DNA from: Anaerolineae bacterium
GTDB taxonomy: Bacteria > Chloroflexota > Anaerolineae > Anaerolineales > Villigracilaceae
DNA length: 37,920 bases
Direction of reading: 5' to 3'
NCBI GenBank assembly: GCA_017303655.1
Contig: JAFLCE010000034.1
Location: 1 to 37,920, forward strand
Numbering within the stretch: position 1 is the stretch's first letter; every line of letters begins with the position of its first letter. Positions 7,933 through 15,232 of the stretch are shown piece by piece. Under the pieces are notes generated by a model. That model was not told the DNA's origin and did not search any database. It saw only the letters and a list, made by a program, of their open reading frames with translations. A program made the position numbers and the translations under genes.

Positions 7933-8034
7933 GCCCCCTCCGCCCTAGCGGGCACCTCCCCCAAATCCGACAATATAAATTCTTCTGAAAACATAGGTTC
8001 TTCATGTCGGATTTGGGGGAGGACGGGAGGGGGT
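7933..8034. repeat. large intergenic inverted repeat, about 100 bp
   Basis: Inner arms CCTCCCCCAAATCCGACA (7955-7972) and its exact complement at 8005-8022; outer C-rich and G-rich ends (7934-7944 and 8025-8034) also pair. The loop is AT-rich. It abuts the stop codon of the isochorismatase-fold gene and ends about 30 bp before the next gene. It may act as a partial terminator or RNA-stability element, or be a small non-autonomous mobile palindrome. Confidence 0.8.
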
Positions 8035-8658
8035 CTAAAGAGTTTTCAAATACTCCATCACTTCCGCCTTCCCCACCACATCGCCATACTTTGAGTTGAT
8101 ATCGAACAGATTCGCCTCGTGCGGGCCAGGGTGCCTGTCCGCTACACATTCGCGGGGGACGATGACGCGGAAGCCGTACTGCATTCCGTCCACGGCAGAG
8201 GCTCGGATGCAGCCAGAGGTGGAGCAACCGGTGAGGAGAAGCGTGTCCACGCCGAGGGAGGTGAGAGTGGCGGCGAGAGAGGTGCCAAAAAATGCGGATG
8301 CGTATTGCTTGACGATGATGATGTCGGATTCGATGGGCGTGAGCTGTGGGACAATCTCCGCCAGCGGCTCGCCCTCGACCATTGTCTTGAGTACAGGCAC
8401 TTTCTGAATGAAGATGCCGCCATCACGGAAGTTCTTGTTGTAGAGGACTTTCGTATACAAGACGGGAATCTGTTTTTCGCGAGCAAGGCTGAGGAGTGGG
8501 ATCGTTTCGTCGACGGCGGTGACAACATCGGGCGCGAAAAGAGGCGCACCTTCCGTCACGTAGGCGTTGATAAAATCCACGATCAAGAGCGCGGGGCGTT
8601 TTCCAAACCCGAGGCGGCTATCGAAGACGCCTTTGTAATTACTTGCCAGATCAGACAC
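8035..8658 (-). CDS. isochorismatase-fold amidohydrolase (N-carbamoylsarcosine/maleamate amidase type)
   Basis: 207 residues from GTG 8658, overlapping the upstream stop by 8 bp. The Cys-hydrolase triad is intact: D28 in ALLIVDFINAY, K117 in IIIVKQYASAFFGT and C150 in GCSTSGCIRASAVDG. The extended TSGCxRASxxD block and the later ECVADRHPGPHEANLFDI run are those of N-carbamoylsarcosine amidase and maleamate amidohydrolase (NicF) rather than nicotinamidase. It should hydrolyse an amide to acid plus ammonia in the cytoplasm. With a maleate-isomerase-like gene under the same operator, a maleamate-type substrate is attractive, but this is inference. Confidence 0.88.
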   Translation of the reverse strand: MSDLASNYKGVFDSRLGFGKRPALLIVDFINAYVTEGAPLFAPDVVTAVDETIPLLSLAREKQIPVLYTKVLYNKNFRDGGIFIQKVPVLKTMVEGEPLAEIVPQLTPIESDIIIVKQYASAFFGTSLAATLTSLGVDTLLLTGCSTSGCIRASAVDGMQYGFRVIVPRECVADRHPGPHEANLFDINSKYGDVVGKAEVMEYLKTL

Positions 8659-9355
8659 TGGCTTGCCTTGTTGCTTGTACAGACGCAGGTGCGACGATGC
8701 CCGCTAGTTTCCAGGAAGCGTAGGCAAAAGCGCCTTGCCCAAAAGTATTCAACAGTTGTTCTGTCCATTGAAGCGGAATGGATTGTTCGGGGATGCGAGC
8801 GAGACCGCTGAGAACAAAGACAATGACGATATTTGCAAGGAAAAGCCACGCCATCTTGTTCAAGTTGTTGTATCTTGCCTGTTGAATAAGCAAAACGACC
8901 ATGACCACATTACCAATGGTCATCACGCCAAGTAGGATGAAGCGCCAAGTGTTAACCGTCAGGTCGGGGAAGCCGGTAAAAAGGATGGCGACCAGGCTTA
9001 GCCCCAGCACAACTGACGGTCCCAGCCAAATGCGCCCGGGCTGACGGTTTCCGCTGCGGATCTCGCTCACGAACCAGAGCGCAAATGCCAGCAAGGTAAA
9101 GCCAACGGACATCCACATGAACATACCTTTATCGAACCAGGCAATATTGGTCTGAGCGTTGGTCGCCGCCATGGTGAGTTTCCACGTCGCTTTGAGGAAA
9201 CCGCCAATGCTTACCAAGATGAAACCGATGGTCGCCATCTGACCGAGACGGGCGTTAACATTCTTAACCATACGGCTAACAAAGTACAAGCCAATGGATG
9301 AGAAAAGTACGGGAAGAAAATCTTCAAGAGCTAGCCCGAGGGTGTATGTTTCCAT
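8651..9355 (-). CDS. polytopic membrane protein of unknown family
   Basis: 234 residues from ATG 9355 with a good AGGAG upstream. Six to seven hydrophobic segments: FLPVLFSSIGLYFVS, MATIGFILVSIGGFL, MFMWMSVGFTLLAFALWFVS, SVVLGLSLVAILF, FILLGVMTIGNVVMVVLLI, WLFLANIVIVFVLSGLA and a weaker last one. The segment FGQGAFAYASWKLAG closes the protein. No family is recognised and no metal or cofactor motif is obvious. It overlaps the isochorismatase-fold gene by 8 bp, so the two are translated together. Confidence 0.65.
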   Translation of the reverse strand: METYTLGLALEDFLPVLFSSIGLYFVSRMVKNVNARLGQMATIGFILVSIGGFLKATWKLTMAATNAQTNIAWFDKGMFMWMSVGFTLLAFALWFVSEIRSGNRQPGRIWLGPSVVLGLSLVAILFTGFPDLTVNTWRFILLGVMTIGNVVMVVLLIQQARYNNLNKMAWLFLANIVIVFVLSGLARIPEQSIPLQWTEQLLNTFGQGAFAYASWKLAGIVAPASVQATRQASV

Positions 9356-9365
9356 GTGAGTCTCC

Positions 9366-9416
9366 TAATTGGACAATAGACGATTGACCATGGTCTATTG
9401 TCTGCCGTCTATCGTC
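9366..9416. repeat. heptad-periodic tract forming a 10-bp inverted repeat
   Basis: GGACAAT-AGACGAT-TGACCAT-GGTCTAT-TGTCTGC-CGTCTAT-CGTC: GAC/GTC recurs every 7 nt. GACAATAGAC (9372-9381) pairs exactly with GTCTATTGTC (9393-9402) around CCATGG. It fills the gap between two membrane-protein genes. Confidence 0.7.
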
Positions 9417-10059
9417 AAGATAAAAATTTTCTTGCAGTCAACACATTGCCAAGCCCAAGCACAACTTCGCCGAGGTTGCCAATAAAGAACATATCGCCCA
9501 TGCCTGCACCTGCGGCGATGAACATGAAGATCGCACCCGCCGCAAGCCACCACCAACCTGTGTTACGCCAGAGTGAAATGCCTGCCACGATCAAAAAGAC
9601 AATCGTCAACATGGCGGGAATGGGCGGACCTTTCATGCCGCCTTCGTTGGTATAGCGGAGTATATCCATGACGGTTTTTGTCTGCAAATCAAGTGCAAGC
9701 ACATCTTCATACACACCAAGAGCGATCAGCAGAGTGACAAAGACACAAACAACGATATGCGTGGTTCTGCTTTGCGCCCACTTCACGCCGGCATTTCTCA
9801 GCACGCCAAAGCCGAAGATGATCATGATAGGTGTCGCGAATCCATGCACAAGGTAGCGCCCAGCGTTCAACGTCTTGAGCAACTCCCCTTCCCCAATGAA
9901 CCTGCCCAATAAAATAATGAGCACATCATAGGCAAGCCCAGCCAGCACGATCAATAACAACAATGTATACGAAGACCGCTTGTTTCGATAAACTCCAACG
10001 GTCTGCCACGTCAGATAAACGAACAAGGCAACGAAGACGATGTAAAGTACAGTAAGCAT
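9415..10059 (-). CDS. polytopic membrane protein of unknown family
   Basis: 214 residues from ATG 10059 (MLTVLYIVFVALFVYLTW), preceded by AAAGGAGAGAG; the longer frame to 10128 overlaps the hydrolase gene and is rejected. Six hydrophobic segments are visible, including TLLLLIVLAGLAYDVLIILLG, PIMIIFGFGVL, HIVVCVFVTLLIALGVY, AMLTIVFLIVAGISLW, WWLAAGAIFMFIAAGAGMG and GEVVLGLGNVL. A loop HGFATPIMI and the run GMGDMFFIGNLGE stand out. Layout resembles the protein at 8651-9355 (same size and topology), so they may be distant paralogues or subunits. Function unknown. Confidence 0.65.
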   Translation of the reverse strand: MLTVLYIVFVALFVYLTWQTVGVYRNKRSSYTLLLLIVLAGLAYDVLIILLGRFIGEGELLKTLNAGRYLVHGFATPIMIIFGFGVLRNAGVKWAQSRTTHIVVCVFVTLLIALGVYEDVLALDLQTKTVMDILRYTNEGGMKGPPIPAMLTIVFLIVAGISLWRNTGWWWLAAGAIFMFIAAGAGMGDMFFIGNLGEVVLGLGNVLTARKFLS

Positions 10060-10073
10060 CTCTCTCCTTTTTC

Positions 10074-10859
10074 CTAAATAAAAAACTTTTTGATGACATC
10101 CGCAACCGCTTGGGGATTTTGGTCGCAAATGTAGGGACCTTCGTTCAGAATTACTTTCATCGCGCCGTTCTTCAAAATGGAAAATGCAGGTTCAAGGCTT
10201 GCCCGCAAGGTATCTTTTTCGCCAGACATCACAAGGATGGGAATCTCAAGCACGGATAACTGCTCCGCGAACGGCTGCTCGAACACGGCTTGATACGCGC
10301 CTTGCGCCGCCTCTCTCGCGGACTGGGTGAGGAGGACTTCTCTATGAACCGTTTCCAACGGGAGGGCTGAATCTCGCTTCCGGATCCGCTCCCAAACTTG
10401 CGTGAGATGCGAGCCGTCTTCTGCAATCGCAAACGGCTTGAGGCTGGCTTTCAATCCATTCACTTGCGCTTCATTCAATAATGGTGGACCTGATAAGATC
10501 ATCTTCTTCACGAAGTTGGGATGGTCAGACGCCATCTGCACTGCAATAGCTGAACCTGAGTGATGACCGAACACAAAACAAGACTCCACACCGAGTTGGT
10601 GCAGAGCAGTATAAAGGGAGTCTGATAAATATCGGATGCTGAATCCGCTTGGAGGTTGGAAAGAAGCGCCGAATCCGGGGTTGTCTAAAGCGATGGTGTG
10701 AAATGAGTCCGAGAGGAGAGTCATCAACGACTCGAACATCATCCCCGAACTGGCGGTTTGATGAAGCAGCACAAGCGGAACTCCGTCAACTTGTTTGAGT
10801 TGGCGAAAATGGACTTGACCGTTCGGCGTATCAACATAGCCTTTGCGGATAATTGACAT
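10074..10859 (-). CDS. alpha/beta hydrolase, first gene of unit A
   Basis: 261 residues from ATG 10859, preceded by AGGAGAG; the longer frame to 10907 runs through the operator. It has the oxyanion segment VLLHQTASSG, the nucleophile elbow GHHSGSAIA (S101) and the acid loop VMSGEKDTL (D216). At the usual His position near the C-terminus it reads NEGPYICDQNPQAV, so the expected catalytic His is replaced, with Pro242 in its place. The family includes N-formylmaleamate deformylase, meta-cleavage hydrolases and haloperoxidase-like esterases. It may be inactive, use another His, or be a lyase or decarboxylase-type member. It is divergent from the isomerase-like gene, with operator O2 between them. 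Confidence 0.85.
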   Translation of the reverse strand: MSIIRKGYVDTPNGQVHFRQLKQVDGVPLVLLHQTASSGMMFESLMTLLSDSFHTIALDNPGFGASFQPPSGFSIRYLSDSLYTALHQLGVESCFVFGHHSGSAIAVQMASDHPNFVKKMILSGPPLLNEAQVNGLKASLKPFAIAEDGSHLTQVWERIRKRDSALPLETVHREVLLTQSAREAAQGAYQAVFEQPFAEQLSVLEIPILVMSGEKDTLRASLEPAFSILKNGAMKVILNEGPYICDQNPQAVADVIKKFFI

Positions 10860-10880
10860 CTCTCTCCTGAATGTTATAAT
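10853..10880 (+). promoter_or_regulatory. consensus sigma70 promoter of the plus-strand unit
   Basis: TTGACA (10853-10858), a 16-nt spacer and TATAAT (10875-10880). Both hexamers match consensus exactly. The -10 box lies inside operator O2, so repressor binding should exclude RNA polymerase. A weaker minus-strand pair, TTGACT with TAACAT at 17 nt, could serve the divergent unit A. Confidence 0.8.
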
Positions 10881-10889
10881 GTTATAACA
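10872..10889. promoter_or_regulatory. GntR operator O2 (divergent promoter)
   Basis: TGTTATAATGTTATAACA: the same 8-bp arms as O1, with centre TG instead of CA. It sits between the start codons at 10859 (minus) and 10920 (plus), positioned to control both directions. Confidence 0.87.
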
Positions 10890-10919
10890 TTTACCTTCAT
10901 TAGTCAAGGAGACTCACCC

Positions 10920-11663
10920 ATGACAGACGTACTCGGTTGGAGAAAAAAGTTTGGGGTCATCATCCCCAGCACGAACACCATTGTGGAGCCGGATTTCTAT
11001 CGCATGACTGTGCCGGGTGTGACGCCGCACATTTCGCGCATTCACATCCGCGACCAGAATTTGAGCAGCGATGAGGCGTTCGAAAATTTACTGCAACAGA
11101 TCCGCGTAGAGATTGAATACGCGGTGCAACGTGTGATGACCGCCGAACCCGATTACATGGTGATGGGCATGAGCGCCGAAACGTTTTGGGACGGTGTGGA
11201 AGGCAACCGCAAATTCACTAAGATGATCTCTGATTGGGCAGGCGGTTTGAAAGTAGCAACAGGTGCAGAAGCCTGTGAACGCGCGTTGAAATTATTCGGT
11301 GCCAAGAAGATCGGCGTGGTCACACCGTATCAGCCCATCGGCGATAAAAACGTTGTGCGCTTCTTCAATGATATCGGATTTGAAGTGACCGCCATCAAAG
11401 GCTTCCGCTGCCCGACGGCGATTGCGATCGCGAACGTATCGCAAGATGAATTGCGTAACGCATTAATCGAAGTCAATAAAGATGCAGATGCATTGGTGCA
11501 AGTCGGAACCAACTTGAGCATGGTCGGTCTCGCCGACGAAGCCGAACGCTGGCTGGGCAAACCCGTCATTGCCATCAATGCGGCGACGTGGTGGATGGCG
11601 ATGCGTGATAATGGGATTGAAGAGAAAGTTTATGGGGCGGGCAGGTTGTTGAGAGAGCATTAG
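10920..11663 (+). CDS. Asp/Glu racemase-superfamily enzyme (maleate isomerase/arylmalonate decarboxylase-like)
   Basis: 247 residues, with AAGGAG upstream. FGVIIPSTNTIVEPDFYRM is the opening of the maleate isomerase/AMDase group; LKLFGAKKIGVVTPYQPIGDKNVVRFF is the second-lobe strand-helix; GKPVIAINAATWWMAMRD is the closing block. The two positions that normally carry catalytic Cys differ: MGMSAE (82-87) has Ser/Ala at the first, and VQVGTNLS (193-200) has Val/Gly at the second. The only Cys residues are at 119 and 164, outside these loops. Fold assignment is firm but racemase or cis-trans isomerase chemistry by the standard two-Cys mechanism is not expected. It heads the plus-strand unit under O2. 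Confidence 0.85.
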   Translation: MTDVLGWRKKFGVIIPSTNTIVEPDFYRMTVPGVTPHISRIHIRDQNLSSDEAFENLLQQIRVEIEYAVQRVMTAEPDYMVMGMSAETFWDGVEGNRKFTKMISDWAGGLKVATGAEACERALKLFGAKKIGVVTPYQPIGDKNVVRFFNDIGFEVTAIKGFRCPTAIAIANVSQDELRNALIEVNKDADALVQVGTNLSMVGLADEAERWLGKPVIAINAATWWMAMRDNGIEEKVYGAGRLLREH

Positions 11664-11712
11664 CAAGAAAGAAGAAAGATTTGCCAAACTTCTTTCCTCT
11701 TTCTTCTTTCTT
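11664..11712. repeat. heptad-periodic purine/pyrimidine hairpin
   Basis: AAGAAAG repeated, then an AT-rich centre and TTTCCTC-TTTCTTC-TTTCTT. The purine half pairs with the pyrimidine half, giving a long hairpin exactly filling the gap between the isomerase-like stop and the VOC start. No ribosome-binding site remains before ATG 11713. Confidence 0.65.
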
Positions 11713-12132
11713 ATGAAGTCAAAACGTTCCTTCCGCCACATTGGATACATCGTCCGCGACTTGAAGCAATCGGTCGCGGATTTTCAACGCCTATTCGACT
11801 TGCAAGATGAAGACATTCGCATCATTCCTCCTTTTGAGCTGGTCGCCGATACCCGCTTCGCCTTCTTCCACGCTGACGGTTTGACCTTCGAACTCATCGA
11901 ACCGATCTCGGAGCATTTCAAGAATATTCTCTTCAACTCTGGCGTTGGCATCAATCACATCTGCTTCACCGTGGACGATATTGAAGCCGCTATGAATGAG
12001 ATGGCGGTCAAAGGCATCCGCCCCGGACATGTAACGCCGAACGGCATTATCACCATGCCGCATCAGAAAATGGTGTATTTCAATCCAGAAGATACAGGAG
12101 GATTCTTAATCGAGTACATTCAACCGCTATAA
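11713..12132 (+). CDS. VOC/glyoxalase-superfamily protein, methylmalonyl-CoA epimerase-like
   Basis: 139 residues, two paired beta-alpha-beta-beta-beta modules. Predicted metal ligands are present in the usual order: H9 in RHIGYIVRDL, E60 in LTFELIEP, H82 in GINHICFTVDD and E134 in FLIEYIQP. The GINHxCFxVDDIExA block is typical of methylmalonyl-CoA epimerases and glyoxalase-like isomerases, though the family also includes dioxygenases. In this unit it could epimerise or lyse an acid or CoA-ester intermediate. Translation start lacks a normal ribosome-binding site because of the hairpin directly upstream. Confidence 0.82.
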   Translation: MKSKRSFRHIGYIVRDLKQSVADFQRLFDLQDEDIRIIPPFELVADTRFAFFHADGLTFELIEPISEHFKNILFNSGVGINHICFTVDDIEAAMNEMAVKGIRPGHVTPNGIITMPHQKMVYFNPEDTGGFLIEYIQPL

Positions 12133-12141
12133 TTCATCTTT

Positions 12142-13326
12142 ATGAAACCATCATTTGCCTTAATCCTGATGACTTTAGCACTCGTCGCATGTCAACCTGC
12201 CTTATCAACTCCTGCGGTTGAGTCCACTTCCACAACAAGAGCAATCCCAACTGTTGCTATTCCATCGCTCACCCCAGAGCTATCCCCCACCTCGCTTTTT
12301 ACACCAACCATTCCTGCATCCGTCACCGAACTCGAAGGGACAATCCTTCAGCCGGGATTTTCCATTCTCAAATTCGCCACCTTATACCGCCCCACCGCCT
12401 TGACCTTCGACCTAAATGGCAATGTCCTGGTCGCTTCGGCAGACAGCAACATTTACATCCTCACCGATAATGACAAAGACGGACATGCCGATACGCAATC
12501 CATTTTTGCCTCAGGCTATTACATTGCGCTTGGGTTGACGGTTCATCCGGTCACGGGTGAAGTTTACGTCTCGTATCAAGGGGCGATTGCGGTCTTAAGC
12601 GACACCGATCAAGATGGCAAATCTGACTCAAGCCGCATCCTGATGGAAGGTCTACCATCTACGGGGCGTCACCAGAATAACAATCTAGAATTCGGCATAG
12701 ACGGCTGGTTATACATGGGTATGGGTTCGACTTGTGATGCTTGTGCGGAAACAGATGCCAGAAATGCCACCATTATGCGCTTCAACATCGAGACTGGTGA
12801 AAAAGAGATCTATGCCACAGGCTTGCGCAATCCTTTCGATATCGCATTCCACCCACAGACTGGCGAATTGTTCGCCACAGACAATGGACGTGATGACCTT
12901 GGGCTGGGAGTGCCGCAAGAAGAATTAAATCTCATTATCCAAAATGGGAATTACGGTTTCCCCAATTGTTGGGACTCACAAGATGCTCCCGGCTGCGAGG
13001 GGACAATTCCCGCCGTGGCACTTTTTGACCCACATTCCTCTGCAGATGGCTTGGATTTTTATACAGGCACTCAATTCCCAAATGAATATCAGAACAATGC
13101 TTTTGTGGGCATCTTTGGCTCGTGGTTGAATCCAGCACTAGAGACAGGAGTTAAGCGCGTTATTCTCACCCCGCAAAATGGGACGTACACCAGTGAAGTT
13201 TCATGGTTCGTTAAATTTCCAAAAGGTGTCATGCCGCTGCCACTTCAATTTGGTCCTGATGGCGCGTTATATGTTGGTGACTATATTAATGATGCTATTT
13301 ATCGTATCAGTTATGGAGTCCCATAG
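12142..13326 (+). CDS. lipoprotein with glucose/sorbosone dehydrogenase-like beta-propeller
   Basis: 394 residues. Residues 1-17 are a lipoprotein signal peptide with lipobox LVAC (C17), followed by a Pro/Ser/Thr-rich linker to about residue 65. The rest is a six-bladed propeller of the PQQ-dependent aldose/sorbosone dehydrogenase type: RHQNNNLEFGIDGWLYMGMGS, GLRNPFDIAFHP, LFATDNGRDD, NLIIQNGNYGFPNCWD and LPLQFGPDGALYVGDY. Two calcium-binding-like loops, DNDKDGHAD and DTDQDGKSD, lie in the first blades. It would sit on the outer face of the membrane and may oxidise an alcohol or sugar. Whether PQQ is bound is uncertain. It follows the VOC gene by 9 bp. Confidence 0.85.
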   Translation: MKPSFALILMTLALVACQPALSTPAVESTSTTRAIPTVAIPSLTPELSPTSLFTPTIPASVTELEGTILQPGFSILKFATLYRPTALTFDLNGNVLVASADSNIYILTDNDKDGHADTQSIFASGYYIALGLTVHPVTGEVYVSYQGAIAVLSDTDQDGKSDSSRILMEGLPSTGRHQNNNLEFGIDGWLYMGMGSTCDACAETDARNATIMRFNIETGEKEIYATGLRNPFDIAFHPQTGELFATDNGRDDLGLGVPQEELNLIIQNGNYGFPNCWDSQDAPGCEGTIPAVALFDPHSSADGLDFYTGTQFPNEYQNNAFVGIFGSWLNPALETGVKRVILTPQNGTYTSEVSWFVKFPKGVMPLPLQFGPDGALYVGDYINDAIYRISYGVP

Positions 13327-13352
13327 CACCAGTTCTGCCCACCGATGATTAT

Positions 13353-13787
13353 CTATTTCGGATTGAATCTCACAAACTGCCATTTCGCCATGGCTTGTTG
13401 AAGGTCGGTTTCGGGAGCATTCGCAGAAACTTTGAAGAGCCGCTCAAAGGTGGATGGATTTTGACGATATAAATCAAAGATGCGCTGACGTTCCCGATCG
13501 TCTTTGACGACCGAGCCTGTTACTGGAATTACCTGACGTTTGATCTCAAGAATCGCTTCTCCGCTTGAAGCCACATTATGCAGCCAATTGGAATTGCCGG
13601 GATTAACGGCAATAATATTTTCTCCATCACGTTGATAGGCAATCGGTGTGGTGAATTTCTTGCCGCTTTTGCGACCTGTCGTGGTAATGATCATGACGAA
13701 ATCATCCATCTTGCCCATCCAGCCGCGGCGCAGTAAAAATATTTGAACGCCCATTGCAAACTTGGCGCTTTTAGAAAGTGTTGCCAT
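13353..13787 (-). CDS. deazaflavin (F420)-dependent nitroreductase-fold protein
   Basis: 144 residues from ATG 13787 with AAGGAG upstream. It has the Ddn-family core: hydrophobic helix, then MIITTTGRKSGKKFTTPIAYQRDG, NPGNSNWLHNV and a final GxV/strand block. The TTGRKSG...TP-[I/L]-x-Y motif is diagnostic of the DUF385/Ddn group of split-barrel F420-binding quinone or nitro reductases, which is common in Actinobacteria and Chloroflexota. The protein is full length. It is convergent with the lipoprotein gene and follows the MFS gene on the same strand, so it could be read through from unit C. Confidence 0.87.
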   Translation of the reverse strand: MATLSKSAKFAMGVQIFLLRRGWMGKMDDFVMIITTTGRKSGKKFTTPIAYQRDGENIIAVNPGNSNWLHNVASSGEAILEIKRQVIPVTGSVVKDDRERQRIFDLYRQNPSTFERLFKVSANAPETDLQQAMAKWQFVRFNPK

Positions 13788-13872
13788 ATCAAATCTCCTT
13801 GCCTGTTTCGATCATAGATGTGAGTTTTTGCCGATGCCAGATCGAACATTCAGGTTGTCGGCGATCGGTGAA

Positions 13873-15195
13873 TTAATGCCCAATGACTGCGCCGCCTTCG
13901 TTCTTCGGGACGATGCGCTTGCGGATGATCAAGCCGACGATGACCACGATCCAACCCAAGGCACTGAACAACACGAACGGACCCTGTGGCAGCCAGTTGT
14001 CGAAGAGTTGACCGCCAATTCCAGTGGCAATCATGATTCCGAACGTTCCACATAAGCTAAATATGCCAATGACCGAGCCGCGAATATCACGCGGAGCTTG
14101 TTGCGCGATCAACACGCCGCTGGCGATGACTCCGCTGATCTCGCCGATGCCGATCAAGGCGGCGACAATGAAAATTGCAGGGCTGGTCGGGTCAGAGACG
14201 AAGATCGTGGAGCCATAGCCAAGGGATGCCAAAGCGACAGCGATGATGACTGCATTGGCGCGATTCATACGGTCTGCCAGCATACCGAAGATCGGCGCGG
14301 ATATCATGGCAAAGGTCTGTGAAATGCCGATGATCATGCCTGCTGTTGCAAGCGCTTCAGAAGTTGGAAGTCCCTTTTGTGAGGTTCCATAGGTGACAAC
14401 CCAAAGCGTGAAGAACGTGCCGACAATGGCAAGGTCACCGCGGGAAATGAAAGCTGCCATGTAGGCAAGCGCAACTCCAGGGTCTTTTGCGGCGGCGAAG
14501 CCTTCCCTTGAAATTTGCAAGATACTTTTCTTTTGTTCTTTTTGTAGGCTGGTGCGGTTCTGTAAGCCAACGATCAGAATTACGGCAGAGATGGCGGCTA
14601 TGCCTGCGAGTGCCATGTAGGTCAATCGTCCCGCCTCCAACGCGGACATACCGTCAGCCATGAAAATTTTTGGGAGCTGAAGCACGACAAAGACCGTCAG
14701 AAGCGCGCCGATCCCGTTGCCAACTCCCTGCAAGCCAGATGCCTTGCCGCGGTCTTCATCCATTGCGTAATCAGCGATGACTGTGGAGATCATGGTGGTC
14801 ACAGCAGAGGAGCCGAGCGCGAACAATCCGCGAAAGGCGAACAGCATCGGGATGGTATTCACGTTGGGATAAAGATACAACGCGCCTGCCATCAGAAAAA
14901 AGCCCGCCGCAAAAACGAACTTCCGCCCGATCTTATCAGACAAGGTGCCCCAGCCGCCAATGGAAACAAGGATGATGATCTCGCCAAAAAACGTAAGGTT
15001 GCCGCTGATCACCCCTTGTTGACTTTCAGGGATGGCAAGCATTTCCGCCAGCAGAAAAGGCTGGAATTGCGGCAGGAATGTGAACAGCAAAAGTGACGTG
15101 ACAGTGGCAAAGTAATACGTGAACATATTTGCAGCAGTGACCCCCTGCATGAGTCGAACGGGACCAAATTTCTTTTGCACAGTTTCGGTTGTCAT
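13873..15195 (-). CDS. MFS transporter
   Basis: 440 residues with about 12 membrane helices, preceded by GAGGAGAG. Motif A between helices 2 and 3 is GGWGTLSDKIGRK; a second diagnostic loop reads ADYAMDEDRGKASG; the second-half equivalent is GMLADRMNRAN. A large central cytoplasmic loop (RTSLQKEQKKS) separates the halves. Such proteins import or export small organic acids, sugars or drugs by proton coupling. As the last gene of the nitrilase/monooxygenase/dehydrogenase unit under operator O3, uptake of the pathway substrate or export of an intermediate is likely. No substrate can be named. Confidence 0.92.
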   Translation of the reverse strand: MTTETVQKKFGPVRLMQGVTAANMFTYYFATVTSLLLFTFLPQFQPFLLAEMLAIPESQQGVISGNLTFFGEIIILVSIGGWGTLSDKIGRKFVFAAGFFLMAGALYLYPNVNTIPMLFAFRGLFALGSSAVTTMISTVIADYAMDEDRGKASGLQGVGNGIGALLTVFVVLQLPKIFMADGMSALEAGRLTYMALAGIAAISAVILIVGLQNRTSLQKEQKKSILQISREGFAAAKDPGVALAYMAAFISRGDLAIVGTFFTLWVVTYGTSQKGLPTSEALATAGMIIGISQTFAMISAPIFGMLADRMNRANAVIIAVALASLGYGSTIFVSDPTSPAIFIVAALIGIGEISGVIASGVLIAQQAPRDIRGSVIGIFSLCGTFGIMIATGIGGQLFDNWLPQGPFVLFSALGWIVVIVGLIIRKRIVPKNEGGAVIGH

Positions 15196-15232
15196 GACTC
15201 TCTCCTCTAAAATTTGGATGATGGACTATCCT

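Noticed and set aside
8119-8811. Long plus-strand open frame over the isochorismatase-fold and membrane genes
   Set aside because: It is antisense to genes with intact motifs and good start signals; its composition is low-complexity Arg/Gly/Glu-rich, as expected for a shadow frame.
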